Source of the DNA: Haloarcula japonica DSM 6131
GTDB taxonomy: Archaea > Halobacteriota > Halobacteria > Halobacteriales > Haloarculaceae
Reading direction: 5' to 3'
Assembly (NCBI RefSeq): GCF_000336635.1
Contig: NZ_AOLY01000007.1
Span: forward strand, 185,413-249,412
Length of the DNA stretch: 64,000 nt
The notes beneath the pieces are model-generated. The model was not told where the DNA came from, made no database searches, and saw only the letters and a list, made by a program, of their open reading frames with translations. Below, one piece after another: positions 1 to 8,699 of the stretch. The position numbers and the translations under genes were made by a program. The first letter of the stretch is position 1. Every line of letters starts with the position of its first letter.

Positions 1-185
1 GGCGGGGGCCGCCTGACGACCAATTCTCGGTCGCCCCAGGTGACAAACAGCGTCTCGTTGGAGTGGCCCTGCTCGTGGCGCGCAACGTCGAACGTCTCGA
101 CCGGGCCTATTTCCCTCGTGAGAAATTTTCCCAGCGCACTTTCGTCGACCAGCCGCTGGTAGTAGTCGCTGCTGTGTTCAGTCAT
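1..185 (-). CDS. Phosphotransferase (APH/choline-kinase-like) family protein, N-terminal fragment
   Basis: The gene runs off the left edge, so only about 61 N-terminal residues are visible, beginning at the ATG complementary to 183-185. The fragment has the shape of the N-lobe of APH-family phosphotransferases: a helix followed by GHSNETL and then a strand with WGDRELVVRRPPP, where a nucleotide-binding loop and the first beta strands are expected. Such proteins often sit beside acyl-CoA dehydrogenase and enoyl-CoA hydratase genes, and here the enoyl-CoA hydratase gene lies 43 bases upstream on the same strand, suggesting co-transcription. The catalytic Asp motifs are outside the window, so the family call rests on the N-terminus and the context. 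Confidence 0.6.
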   Translation of the reverse strand, partial: MTEHSSDYYQRLVDESALGKFLTREIGPVETFDVARHEQGHSNETLFVTWGDRELVVRRPP

Positions 186-228
186 GGTCGCTGATTGGGT
201 TCCGTATCATGAAAAACTGGGGGTCGTG

Positions 229-1023
229 TCATCGTCCGACGAACTCCGGCCGGCGGTCGGTCAGGAACGCCTCGACGCCCTCCTCGTGGTCGGCCGTCTC
301 GAAGACGATGCCCTGGGCCGTTGCCTCGTCGCGCTGGGCGCGGTCGAAGGACTTCTCTAGACCGTCCTGAAGCAGCCGCTTGGAATGCCGGAGGGCAATG
401 GTTGGCCCATCGGCAATGCGGCTGACAGTCGCCGCGACTTCGGACTCGAACGCCTCGGCGTCGTAGACGTGGTTGAACAGGCCTAGTTCCGCAGCTCGGT
501 CGGCGTCCAGAATCTCGCCGGTGAACACCAGCTCCTTTGCGACGTTGGTCCCGACAATACGGGGGAGCAGATACGACGTGCCGGCATCGACGCTGAGGCC
601 GACCTGCCGGAACACGAAGCCGATGCTGGCCGACTCGCTCGCCAGCTGGATGTCACAGGCGATCGCGAGGTTCGCGCCGGCCCCGACGGCCGACCCGTCG
701 ACCTTCGCGACGGTCGGGACCGGCAGTGCGACGACTCTGGCGATGGTGTCGCGGGTCCGCCGGGCCAGTTCGCTGACGGCGTCGTCGGTCGGGTCGTCGT
801 TCGTGAGCCGCTCGCTCATTCCCTCGATGTCGCCGCCGGCCGAGAACGACTCGCCAGTGCCTTCGATGACGACACATCGAACATCGGACGCTGTCTCGAT
901 AGTGTCGAGGTGGCGCTCCAAGGCGTCGTATACGGGCTGTGTGAGTGCGTTCCGCGTTTCCGGTTCGTTCAGCGTCAGCGTGGCGATGCCGTCGTTGATC
1001 GAGAGTAGTACGGACTCGCTCAC
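229..1023 (-). CDS. Enoyl-CoA hydratase/isomerase (crotonase) family protein
   Basis: A 264-residue crotonase-fold enzyme of full family length. The two oxyanion-hole segments are visible: SFSAGGDIEGM near residues 60-70 and SAVGAGANLAIACD near 110-123. Further on, the active-site stretch reads QVGLSVDAGTSYLLPR. A classical hydratase has a Glu there; the Asp-Ala-Gly arrangement resembles PaaG-type ring/double-bond isomerases, so isomerase activity is as likely as hydration. The start is GTG (complement of 1021-1023), since no ATG lies upstream in frame near an AT box. It precedes the phosphotransferase gene on the same strand and is divergent from the acyl-CoA synthetase gene, which supports a role in acyl-CoA degradation. 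The substrate is unknown. Confidence 0.88.
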   Translation of the reverse strand: MSESVLLSINDGIATLTLNEPETRNALTQPVYDALERHLDTIETASDVRCVVIEGTGESFSAGGDIEGMSERLTNDDPTDDAVSELARRTRDTIARVVALPVPTVAKVDGSAVGAGANLAIACDIQLASESASIGFVFRQVGLSVDAGTSYLLPRIVGTNVAKELVFTGEILDADRAAELGLFNHVYDAEAFESEVAATVSRIADGPTIALRHSKRLLQDGLEKSFDRAQRDEATAQGIVFETADHEEGVEAFLTDRRPEFVGR

Positions 1024-1072
1024 CGGATATCACTCCGTTGTAGCTGCATGGGGCTGCTTCACACGGTTCTGG

Positions 1073-1082
1073 TATAAATTTA
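1073..1082 (-). promoter_or_regulatory. Candidate TATA box for the enoyl-CoA hydratase gene
   Basis: TATAAATTTA is the only AT-rich run between the divergent start codons at 1023 and 1195. Read on the minus strand it lies about 50 bases upstream of the GTG start, so the transcript would carry a short leader. It is near-symmetric, so direction cannot be fixed from sequence. Confidence 0.4.
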
Positions 1083-1161
1083 CCGCTGGTTTACAGTTTC
1101 AGACAGCGCTGGGCACACACTGCTGGTGGCACGCCAAGGGCTACGGCAGCTACCAGGGCTA

Positions 1162-1170
1162 GTTTTAACA
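1162..1170 (+). promoter_or_regulatory. Candidate TATA box for the acyl-CoA synthetase gene
   Basis: GTTTTAACA is centred about 28 bases upstream of the ATG at 1195, the spacing expected for a leaderless haloarchaeal transcript. This also favours 1195 over the in-frame upstream start at 1126. Confidence 0.5.
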
Positions 1171-1194
1171 TATCGGTCTGTGTTGACATGCAGT

Positions 1195-2850
1195 ATGCCA
1201 GGTGGTGCACCACTCAACCTCCGGTCATTCCTGTGGCGTGGCGAGAACGTGTTCCCCGACAGCGAGATCGTCTCGCGGACGCACCAGGGGATTCACCGAT
1301 ACACGATAGCGGAGTACGCCGAACGCGTACGAAAGCTGGCCTCAGCCCTCGAACAGGCAGGCATCGAACGCGGCGACAGAGTTGGGACGTTCGCCTGGAA
1401 CAACCACTGGCATCAGGAGGCCTACTACGGCGTCGCTTGCATGGGCGCACAGGTCCACATGATTAACCTCCTCTTGCCCGATGAGCACATCCAGCACATC
1501 GTAGCCGACGCCGAGGACGAAATTCTCATCGTCGACCCCGTCATGCTAGAAAAGCTCGAAGGGGCGTACGATGAGGAGGCGTTCGCCTCTGTCGAGCAGT
1601 ACATCGTGATGGGCGACACCGTCCCCGAAACGTCGCTGGAGCCAGTCGTCGATTACGAATCGTTCATCGCCGACGGCGACCCCGACTACTCCTTCCCGCA
1701 ACTGCCCGAGGACCAGCCGGCGGGGATGTGCTACACGTCCGGGACAACAGGCAAGCCGAAAGGCGTCGAGTACACCCAAAAGATGTACTGGACACAGGTC
1801 ATGTCGCTGATGACTAGCCAGGCCGGTATCAAGACCGACGACGTGGAACTGACGTACGTTCCGATGTTCCACGTCAGCGGCTGGTGTCGCCCGTTCACGA
1901 CCATCGCTGCCGGAGCCAAGACGGTCCTCCCCGGGCCGAATCCGTCGGCCGAGGATCTAGCAAAGCTCATCGAAGAAGAGGACGTGACCGTCTCCGCAGC
2001 GGTCCCGACTGTCTTCATGGACCTGCTGGAGTACGCCCGTGAGACCGACGTGGACTTCTCCTCGGTTCGGTACTTCACCAGCGGCGGGTCCGCGACGCCG
2101 CGGTCATTGATGGAGGATTACAAGGAGGAGTTCGACGTTGACCTCATCTCCGGCTACGGCATGACCGAAACGTCACCGGTCACGCACGCCTACGAGCCCA
2201 AGCCCGGAATGACGGACCTGCCGGAGGAGGAACTGTTCGACCTGCGGAGCCACTCAGCGGGGCTCCCGATTGCCGGGCTGGAGTTCAAAGTCGTCAACAC
2301 CGACGGCGAGGAAGTGCCCTGGGACGGCGAGTCGCTGGGCGAACTCTGGATGCGTGGCCCGTGGGTCACACAAGAGTACTACAACGCCCCCGATGCGACC
2401 GAACAGGCCGTCACCGACGACGGCTGGCTCAAGACCGGTGACATTGTCCGGGTGAGTCCGGAGGGGTACGTCGACGTGGTCGACCGGATGGACGACCTCG
2501 TCAAGAGCGGCGGCGAGTGGATCGCCAGCGTCGAGGTCGAAAACGCCGTCATGGGTCACGATGAGGTCGTCGAAGCCGCAGTTGTCCCGGTCCCCCACGA
2601 GCGGTGGGACGAACGCCCCGCTGCGTTCGTCGTCACACGGGATACCGTAGCTGACGAAGCCGCGCTGCGTCAGGAGATCAAAGACCTCGTCGCCGAGTCA
2701 TATCCGTCATGGTGGGTCCCCGACGCCATCCGTCTGGTCGACGGGATTCCCAAGGGCGCGACCGGGAAATTCTCCAAGCAGACGCTCCGTGACGAGTACG
2801 TCGACGAGTCGATCATCGAAACTGTCGCCGAGAACGCCCCGGCAACGTAA
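1195..2850 (+). CDS. Acyl-CoA synthetase (AMP-forming, long/medium-chain type)
   Basis: A 551-residue member of the ANL adenylate-forming superfamily that would activate a carboxylic acid to its CoA thioester through an acyl-AMP. The P-loop YTSGTTGKPKG is near residue 178, the adenine-binding GYGMTETSP near 320, the hinge region DGWLKTGDI near 409, and the catalytic C-terminal lysine lies in the ATGKFSK stretch near 521. Length is normal for the fatty-acyl-CoA ligase branch. I chose the ATG at 1195 because the following residues (PGGAPLNLRSFLW) start the usual domain and a TATA-like box lies 28 bases upstream; an extension to 1126 is open but atypical. It is divergent from the crotonase gene and is followed by an alcohol dehydrogenase gene. 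Substrate chain length is not predictable. Confidence 0.92.
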   Translation: MPGGAPLNLRSFLWRGENVFPDSEIVSRTHQGIHRYTIAEYAERVRKLASALEQAGIERGDRVGTFAWNNHWHQEAYYGVACMGAQVHMINLLLPDEHIQHIVADAEDEILIVDPVMLEKLEGAYDEEAFASVEQYIVMGDTVPETSLEPVVDYESFIADGDPDYSFPQLPEDQPAGMCYTSGTTGKPKGVEYTQKMYWTQVMSLMTSQAGIKTDDVELTYVPMFHVSGWCRPFTTIAAGAKTVLPGPNPSAEDLAKLIEEEDVTVSAAVPTVFMDLLEYARETDVDFSSVRYFTSGGSATPRSLMEDYKEEFDVDLISGYGMTETSPVTHAYEPKPGMTDLPEEELFDLRSHSAGLPIAGLEFKVVNTDGEEVPWDGESLGELWMRGPWVTQEYYNAPDATEQAVTDDGWLKTGDIVRVSPEGYVDVVDRMDDLVKSGGEWIASVEVENAVMGHDEVVEAAVVPVPHERWDERPAAFVVTRDTVADEAALRQEIKDLVAESYPSWWVPDAIRLVDGIPKGATGKFSKQTLRDEYVDESIIETVAENAPAT

Positions 2851-2966
2851 CTCGGCCGAAACGTGGCGGAGCGTTCTGGCTGACAGGCACCGTATCGACG
2901 GCAGCGTTCTCGATACCGTACGTCTACCGTCACCGAGCCAGCCACAACAAGTCCAGTCGCGGATAG

Positions 2967-2975
2967 GTATTTATG
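2967..2975 (+). promoter_or_regulatory. Candidate TATA box for the alcohol dehydrogenase gene
   Basis: GTATTTATG lies about 27 bases before the ATG at 2998, the normal distance for a leaderless archaeal promoter. Confidence 0.5.
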
Positions 2976-2997
2976 ATAGCCCTGTGATGATTGTGGT

Positions 2998-4059
2998 ATG
3001 CGAGCAGCTGTCATTGAGGAGCACGGCGAACCGCTCACGATTCAGGACGTGCCCTATCCGGAGCCCCAACCGGATCAGGTCATCATCGAGACTGAAGCCT
3101 GCGGGGTCTGCCGGAGCGACTGGCACGCCTGGCAGGGAGACTGGGAGTGGTTCGGCATCCAGACCGGCCCCGGGCAGATTCTGGGCCACGAGCCGGCCGG
3201 GGTCGTCGCCGACGTGGGTGCGGACGTCGAACAGTTCTCCGAGGGGGACCGCGTCACAGTACCGTTCCACCTCGGCGACGGGTCGTGTCAGTACTGCCAG
3301 CGCGGGCACGCCAACATCTGCGAGACGTCGATGCCGCTTGGCTTCCTCGACGCCGCACCGGGGGCGTTTGCCGAGGCGTTCCCTGTCCGCGAAGCCGACT
3401 TCAATTGTGTCACGCTGCCGGACGCCGTCGACTTCACTGAAATGGCTGGGCTCGGCTGTCGGTTCATGACGGCGTACCACGCGCTGACCGACCGGGCGGA
3501 TCTCAGGCCGGGCGACGCCGTCGCGATCCACGGCTGTGGCGGCGTTGGCCTCTCGGCAGTCCATATCGCCGATGCGCTGGGGGCCGAACCGATTGCGGTC
3601 GACGTACAGGACAGCAAGCTCGACCGGGCGCGGGACCTCGGCGCAGCGACGACAATCAACGCTGCCGAGGTGGACAACGTCCCCGGCGAGGTTCACGCAG
3701 TCACGGACGGCGGGGCCGATGTGGCTATCGACGCGCTGGGTATCGCGGAAACGTGTCGCAACGCTGTCGGCTCGCTGGGCAAGCAGGGCACCCACGTGCA
3801 GGTCGGACTCACGACTGACGACGAGGCCGGGGAAATATCCCTCCCGGTTGATACGATGACCCTGCAGGAAATCGACTTCCACGGGTCTTACGGGATGCCG
3901 CCGATCCGCTACGACGAACTGTTCCGTCTCATCGACGCCGGGACGCTCGAACCCTCCAAGATCGTCGGGGAGACGCTCCCGCTCGACGACGTGCCGGCGA
4001 CCCTCTCGTCGATGGGCGAGTACGAGACGGTCGGTATCCCCGTCATCGACGAGTTCTGA
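2998..4059 (+). CDS. Zinc-dependent alcohol dehydrogenase (MDR family)
   Basis: A 353-residue medium-chain dehydrogenase. The GroES-like catalytic domain has the zinc site with Cys35/Cys38 (CGVCRSD) and His64-Glu65 (GHEPAGVV). The structural-zinc lobe reads D94-x2-C97-x2-C100-x7-C108, with Asp replacing the usual first Cys; Asp at that position is seen in some halophilic MDR enzymes. The Rossmann domain carries GCGGVGLSAVHIA near residue 180, and an acidic residue at the end of the second strand (IAVDVQ) suggests NAD. It would oxidise an alcohol to an aldehyde, fitting the aldehyde dehydrogenase gene 0.9 kb further on. Substrate unknown. Confidence 0.9.
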   Translation: MRAAVIEEHGEPLTIQDVPYPEPQPDQVIIETEACGVCRSDWHAWQGDWEWFGIQTGPGQILGHEPAGVVADVGADVEQFSEGDRVTVPFHLGDGSCQYCQRGHANICETSMPLGFLDAAPGAFAEAFPVREADFNCVTLPDAVDFTEMAGLGCRFMTAYHALTDRADLRPGDAVAIHGCGGVGLSAVHIADALGAEPIAVDVQDSKLDRARDLGAATTINAAEVDNVPGEVHAVTDGGADVAIDALGIAETCRNAVGSLGKQGTHVQVGLTTDDEAGEISLPVDTMTLQEIDFHGSYGMPPIRYDELFRLIDAGTLEPSKIVGETLPLDDVPATLSSMGEYETVGIPVIDEF

Positions 4060-4092
4060 GAGACACCGGCGCTGCGCTGTGGTCGTCGGTCC

Positions 4093-4908
4093 CTACGAAC
4101 GGTTCGCTGCCAGCCAGTCAATGGCGAAGTCTACCATCGGCTGTTGGTCGAGGAGTTTCGACTCGCCGACGCCGACAGTCCCCGTCTCGACGGCGCTGGG
4201 GTGGGCACGCTCGAACGCATCACCGCAGGCCTGAAAATCCGTATCGGTGAGTTCGATATCGGTCCAGTTGCACCATTCGCGCTCGCCCTCGACAAGTACG
4301 GCGCTGGCGTGTCTGGTCGTGTCGGTATCGATATCGGCGCGGTACTCGGCGAGGTGCAGCGAGGTGTTCGTCGCATGTGACGTTCCGAGAAACAGGACTC
4401 TCCCATCACGGTCGTAGACTTCTGACAGCGGTGATGATTCCCCGAGCGAGTAATCGTAGGCGTGACCATCAGTGATGGTCTCGGCGTCAGTACCCCACGC
4501 GGCGAAGGAATGCTGTGGGTGCTTACTCCGGTAGACAGCTGGATACGTCCGAAAACACTCGGCGATTGCACCCATTCCCTGCGTTGGCGTCACTGCTGGT
4601 CGGTATGGTGGGAACTGCTCGCGGATCGTGTCGGCCCACGAGTCCGGGACTGGTGGGTTCGACATATTGTCGGGGTCCCTGTTGCCGGGTGAGTGTGTTG
4701 GCATCACTACGGTCCCGCGCTCGGTGACGACACGCTGCAGGGCGTCAACCACCGCTGGTGCGCCACCACAGACCCATCCCAGTTCGGACAGCGACCCGTG
4801 GACCAGTACTGTTTCCCCGCTTTCGAGACCCAGCGTCCGGAGGTCGTGTGCTATCGAATCCACGGTGACCGGTTCCGCTGAACGATCGCTTGGGCGCGGC
4901 GTGTCCAT
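4093..4908 (-). CDS. AAC(3)-family N-acetyltransferase (antibiotic_NAT fold)
   Basis: A 271-residue protein with the hallmarks of the aminoglycoside 3-N-acetyltransferase family: an N-terminal VLVHGSLSELGWVCGGA segment, VVMPTHSPG near residue 90, KHPQHSFAAWG near 130, and a GESSPLSEVYDRDGRVLFLG motif that usually forms the acetyl-CoA/active-site loop. The family transfers acetyl from acetyl-CoA to an amine. Homologues are common on archaeal and bacterial chromosomes with no antibiotic role, and the composition matches the neighbours, so I would not call it an acquired resistance gene. The native amine is unknown. Confidence 0.85.
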   Translation of the reverse strand: MDTPRPSDRSAEPVTVDSIAHDLRTLGLESGETVLVHGSLSELGWVCGGAPAVVDALQRVVTERGTVVMPTHSPGNRDPDNMSNPPVPDSWADTIREQFPPYRPAVTPTQGMGAIAECFRTYPAVYRSKHPQHSFAAWGTDAETITDGHAYDYSLGESSPLSEVYDRDGRVLFLGTSHATNTSLHLAEYRADIDTDTTRHASAVLVEGEREWCNWTDIELTDTDFQACGDAFERAHPSAVETGTVGVGESKLLDQQPMVDFAIDWLAANRS

Positions 4909-5002
4909 GAGAGACGATAGCCGAAAGCGGGCATAAGTTTCGTGTTCCCAGCGACACCGAGCCGCTGTTGTGGGTGCCTACTGTGGCCCCGAATCTACTG
5001 GC

Positions 5003-6472
5003 TCAGAGCAGCTGGTAGTCGCGCTCTTCGTGCTGGACGGAGATCCACTTGGTCTCGGTCAGTTCGTCCATGATCCACTCGCCGTTGTACCGGCCGATCC
5101 CGGAGTCTTTCATCCCGCCGAACGGGGCGTTGGGTTCGTCCTGAATCGGGTGGTCGTTGACGTGGACCATCCCGGCGTCGATCTGGTCGGCGATGGACCG
5201 ACCGTGTTCGACATCACCGCTGTACACGCCTGCAGCGAGGCCGTACTCGGTGTCGTTGGCGAGTTCGACGGCTTCCTCGTCGGACTCGAAGGGGATGACC
5301 GGGGCGACGGGGCCGAAGTGCTCGTTACACGCCGCGGACATATCGTTGGTACACCCCGAGAGGACGGTCGGTTCGAGGAACAGGTCCTCCGCCTCGCCGC
5401 CCGTCTCCAGCGTCGCGCCGGCATCGACAGTCTGCTCGATGAATGAGGTGAGCTGTTCGACCTGACTCTCGTTGATGATCGGACCGAACTCTACGTCCTC
5501 GTCAAGCGGGTTCCCGATAGTCAGCGACTCAGCGTGCTCGACGAGTTTCTCGACGTACTCGTCGTAGACGTCCTCGTGGACGAGATGGCGATTGATCGAG
5601 ATACACACCTGTCCCTGGTGGCCGAACGCGCCGACGGAGCCGGCTCTGGCGGCTGCCTCGATGTCAGCGTCCTCGGTAACGACGAACGGTCCGTTCCCAC
5701 CGAGTTCGAGCGCCGGGAGGGCGAGCGCATTCCCAGCCTGACTGGCCACGGACCTGCCGACTGCCGTCGAGCCGGTGAACGACATCACGCGGGCGGCGGG
5801 GTGGCCGGCCATCCGGTCGCCGATATCGGAGCCGTGGCCCGTGACGACGTTGACGGCACCGTCCGGGAGGCCGGCCTCCTCAGCGATGTCGGCCAGCAGG
5901 AGCCCGCCGGTAATCGGCGTGTCCGTCGCAGGCTTGATGACGACGGTGTTCCCCAGCGCGAGCGCGGGACCGAGCGCCCGCGTCGTGAGGTGCAGCGGGA
6001 AGTTCCACGGCGAAATAATCCCGACGACGCCAGCGGGTTCGCGGACGATGTGGTGGTCCTTGTCCTCGTGATACATCGAGTCACGGACCTCCTCTTCCGG
6101 CGGGACCATCTCCAGCGCGCTCTGGAAGTCCGCCATGGCGAAGTTGGCCTCGGCAGTTGCTTTGGCCCGGACACTACCCGACTCCGTTGCGAGCAGTTCG
6201 ACGATCTCGTCCAGTCGCTCCTGCATCACCCCGATCATCGACTGGACGTACTCGTTGCGCTCCTCGCGCGACAGCGCCGCCCAGTCGGACTGGGCCGCTT
6301 CGGCGGCCTGATAGGCGTCGTTGACATCCCCCTCCGTTCCGGCGGGTACCGCCGCGATTTCCCCGCCCGTCGCGGGGTTGGTCACCGGTATCGTCTCAGA
6401 TGCTTCGGCGTCACGCCACTCGCCGTCGATGTACAGTCGGCTCCACGCCGTCTGGCTATCTGGTTGTGACAT
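5003..6472 (-). CDS. NAD(P)-dependent aldehyde dehydrogenase
   Basis: A 489-residue full-length ALDH that oxidises an aldehyde to a carboxylate. Visible landmarks are the Asn of the oxyanion hole in ISPWNFPLHLT near residue 155, the general-base motif LELGGNGPF near 255, the catalytic Cys in GHQGQVCISINRH near 290, and the C-terminal PFGGMKDSGIGRYNG. It starts at the ATG complementary to 6470-6472 and is divergent from the acyl-CoA dehydrogenase gene across about 80 bases. Together with the alcohol dehydrogenase and acyl-CoA synthetase it could complete an alcohol to aldehyde to acid to acyl-CoA route. The specific aldehyde is not predictable. Confidence 0.92.
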   Translation of the reverse strand: MSQPDSQTAWSRLYIDGEWRDAEASETIPVTNPATGGEIAAVPAGTEGDVNDAYQAAEAAQSDWAALSREERNEYVQSMIGVMQERLDEIVELLATESGSVRAKATAEANFAMADFQSALEMVPPEEEVRDSMYHEDKDHHIVREPAGVVGIISPWNFPLHLTTRALGPALALGNTVVIKPATDTPITGGLLLADIAEEAGLPDGAVNVVTGHGSDIGDRMAGHPAARVMSFTGSTAVGRSVASQAGNALALPALELGGNGPFVVTEDADIEAAARAGSVGAFGHQGQVCISINRHLVHEDVYDEYVEKLVEHAESLTIGNPLDEDVEFGPIINESQVEQLTSFIEQTVDAGATLETGGEAEDLFLEPTVLSGCTNDMSAACNEHFGPVAPVIPFESDEEAVELANDTEYGLAAGVYSGDVEHGRSIADQIDAGMVHVNDHPIQDEPNAPFGGMKDSGIGRYNGEWIMDELTETKWISVQHEERDYQLL

Positions 6473-6524
6473 TCCATACTGTCGACAGCGCCACGGACTT
6501 TTACCACTTTGGCAGCAGGCAAAC

Positions 6525-6533
6525 GCTTAATTG
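6525..6533 (+). promoter_or_regulatory. Candidate TATA box for the acyl-CoA dehydrogenase gene
   Basis: GCTTAATTG is centred about 26 bases upstream of the ATG at 6555, supporting that start rather than the in-frame TTG at 6531. The spacer to 6472 must also hold the divergent aldehyde dehydrogenase promoter. Confidence 0.45.
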
Positions 6534-6554
6534 AACCCCGGTCACAGATCCTAT

Positions 6555-7718
6555 ATGATCGATTACCTCGGTCTCGAAGACGACCTCGGCGAGGAAGAGC
6601 GGATGGTCCGTGACACAGCCCGAGAGTTCGTCGAGAACGAAGTCAAGCCGGACGTCGGGCAACACTGGATCGACGGGACGTTCCCGACGGACCTCATCAC
6701 TGAGATGGGTGACCTCGGATTCTACGCCCCGAACCTCGACGGGTACGGCCTGCCGGGGCTCAGCGAGACGGCGTACGGCCTCCTGTTGCAGGAGCTGGAG
6801 GCCGGCGACAGCGGCCTGCGCTCGATGGCCAGCGTGCAGGGTGCACTCGTCATGTACCCGATTCACGCCTACGGCAGCGACGCCCAGAAAGAGGAATGGC
6901 TGCCGGCACTCGGCAGCGGCGAGCGGGTGGGCTGTTTCGGGTTGACAGAGCCCGAACACGGGTCGAACCCGTCGGCGATGGAAACGACGGCCGAACGTGA
7001 CGCCGACGGCTACGTCCTGAACGGCTCGAAGACGTGGATCACGAACGCGCCCATCAGCGACCTCGCAGTGGTCTGGGCAAAGGTCACGTCCGCCGACGGC
7101 AACCCTGTGCGGGGTTTCCTCGTCGAGACGGATCGTGACGGCGTGACGACGAACAAGATCGACGAGAAGCTCTCGCTGCGGGCATCGATTACGGGCGAGA
7201 TCAGCCTGCAGAACGCCCGTGTCCCCGAAGAGAACGTCCTGCCGGGCGTTGAGGGGATGAAAGGGCCGCTGTCCTGTCTCACGCAGGCTCGTTACGGTAT
7301 CGCCTGGGGGACGGTTGGGGCCGCCATGGACTGTTTCGAGACCGCCCACGAGTACGCCACCGACCGCGAGCAGTTCGGAAAACCGATTGCTGGCTATCAG
7401 CTCCAGCAGGAGAAGCTCGCGGAGATGGCGACCCAGATATCGCTGGGTCAGTTGCTTGCCCATCGCCTCGCAGATCTGAAGGAACGCGGCGACCTCCGCC
7501 CGGAACAGGTGTCGATGGCAAAGCGCAACAACGCGCGGATGGCTCGCGAGCAGTCGCGGGTGGCCCGTGAGATGCTCGGCGGCAACGGCATCACGGCCGA
7601 TTACTCCCCGATGCGGCACCTGACGAACCTCGAAACCGTCTACACCTACGAGGGAACGCACGACATCCATTCGCTCATCATCGGCCACGACCTGACCGGC
7701 ATCCCGGCGTTCGAGTAG
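6555..7718 (+). CDS. Acyl-CoA dehydrogenase, glutaryl-CoA dehydrogenase-like
   Basis: A flavoprotein of about 387 residues that introduces a 2,3 double bond in an acyl-CoA. The FAD/substrate motif CFGLTEPEHGSNPS is near residue 130, WITNAPISDLAVVWAK near 165, and QFGKPIAGYQLQQEKLA near 275. The C-terminal LETVYTYEGTHDIHSLIIGHDLTG carries the catalytic Glu in the position and local sequence typical of glutaryl-CoA dehydrogenases (YEGT). Whether it also decarboxylates cannot be judged from sequence alone. The ATG at 6555 (IDYLGLEDDL) begins the usual domain. It is convergent with an IclR-type regulator gene 60 bases downstream. Confidence 0.92.
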   Translation: MIDYLGLEDDLGEEERMVRDTAREFVENEVKPDVGQHWIDGTFPTDLITEMGDLGFYAPNLDGYGLPGLSETAYGLLLQELEAGDSGLRSMASVQGALVMYPIHAYGSDAQKEEWLPALGSGERVGCFGLTEPEHGSNPSAMETTAERDADGYVLNGSKTWITNAPISDLAVVWAKVTSADGNPVRGFLVETDRDGVTTNKIDEKLSLRASITGEISLQNARVPEENVLPGVEGMKGPLSCLTQARYGIAWGTVGAAMDCFETAHEYATDREQFGKPIAGYQLQQEKLAEMATQISLGQLLAHRLADLKERGDLRPEQVSMAKRNNARMAREQSRVAREMLGGNGITADYSPMRHLTNLETVYTYEGTHDIHSLIIGHDLTGIPAFE

Positions 7719-7778
7719 AGGCTGTCCGGTACATTCCGGAATACGGAACGACCGCGCGCTGGCGCGAAACAGCACTTC

Positions 7779-8549
7779 TCAATCGTACGTGAGGTCTATC
7801 TTCAGTTCACTGGCTTTCTGTTCCAGCAGGTCGGGGTACGTCGATTTGATGTCCTCCCGGCTCACCCGGCCGCTCGGGCCGAAGACGCTCAGTGCGCCGA
7901 TGAGGTCGTCCTCGTGGTTGTACACCGGCACGCCCGCCGCCCGCAGGCCATCCATGTGCTCGGACATATTGGTCGCATAGCCCTGCTCGCGGACCTGTTC
8001 GAGTTCCTCGAACAGCGCGTCACGGTCGGTAATCGTGTTCGATGTCAGCTCTTCGAGGGCAGTGGTTTCGGTGAACTCCTCGATGCGTTCGTCAGCCCAC
8101 TCCGCAAGGATGGCTTTCCCCGAGGCGAGCGCGTGCAGCGGCCGGCGTTTGCCGATCATCGTGTCGCTCTGGAGCGGATTCCGGCCGCCGGCCCGATGCA
8201 GATACACACCCTCGAACCCCTCAGCGACCAGAAACAGGGCTCGCTCGTCGGTCTCTATCGCCAGTTCGATGACTTTCTGCTTGGCGACGAGATAGCCGGG
8301 CCGCCGTATCCGCGGCGGTTCGCTGAGTTGCAGAAATCGGAGTGACAGCCGATACTCCCCGTCCTCCTCGACGAGATAGTCCATGTCGTGCAGCGTCTTG
8401 AGATGCCGATACACCGTGCTCTTTGCGAAGTCCATCTCCGCCCGGATGTCCGCGATTGTCGCACCTCCCGCGTCCCGAATCAGTGCCAGAATCTCGAACG
8501 ATGTCCGGGTTGTCGACACCTCGGACGTTCCGGTCTTGTTTTCGAGCAT
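7779..8549 (-). CDS. IclR family transcriptional regulator
   Basis: A typical IclR protein of about 256 residues: an N-terminal winged helix-turn-helix (SFEILALIRDAGG then FAKSTVYRHLKTLHDMDYL) and a C-terminal GAF-like effector domain (LHALASGKAILAEW near residue 135, SVFGPSGR near 235). It probably controls neighbouring acyl-CoA/aldehyde genes in response to a small organic acid; this is inference. The start is uncertain: an in-frame ATG at 8588 adds 13 residues (NVDVTKRSQLR) and is possible, but the conserved part begins well after 8549. It shares its upstream region with the divergent serine hydrolase gene. Confidence 0.9.
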   Translation of the reverse strand: MLENKTGTSEVSTTRTSFEILALIRDAGGATIADIRAEMDFAKSTVYRHLKTLHDMDYLVEEDGEYRLSLRFLQLSEPPRIRRPGYLVAKQKVIELAIETDERALFLVAEGFEGVYLHRAGGRNPLQSDTMIGKRRPLHALASGKAILAEWADERIEEFTETTALEELTSNTITDRDALFEELEQVREQGYATNMSEHMDGLRAAGVPVYNHEDDLIGALSVFGPSGRVSREDIKSTYPDLLEQKASELKIDLTYD

Positions 8550-8699
8550 ACGGAGTTGTGACCGCTTAGTGACATCAACGTTTCGCATAATCGACCATGA
8601 TGGTCCAGTGTGCCGAACGCAGCCGGTAGCGGTCCGCCGTTCGATTCTGCTGTCGAACCGAACCTAACTTGTAGTATGCGACCGGAGTCAACAGATACC

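Noticed and set aside
4093-4908. AAC(3)-like gene considered as an acquired antibiotic-resistance gene
   Set aside because: Base composition and acidic protein character match the neighbours, and no mobile-element sequences flank it.
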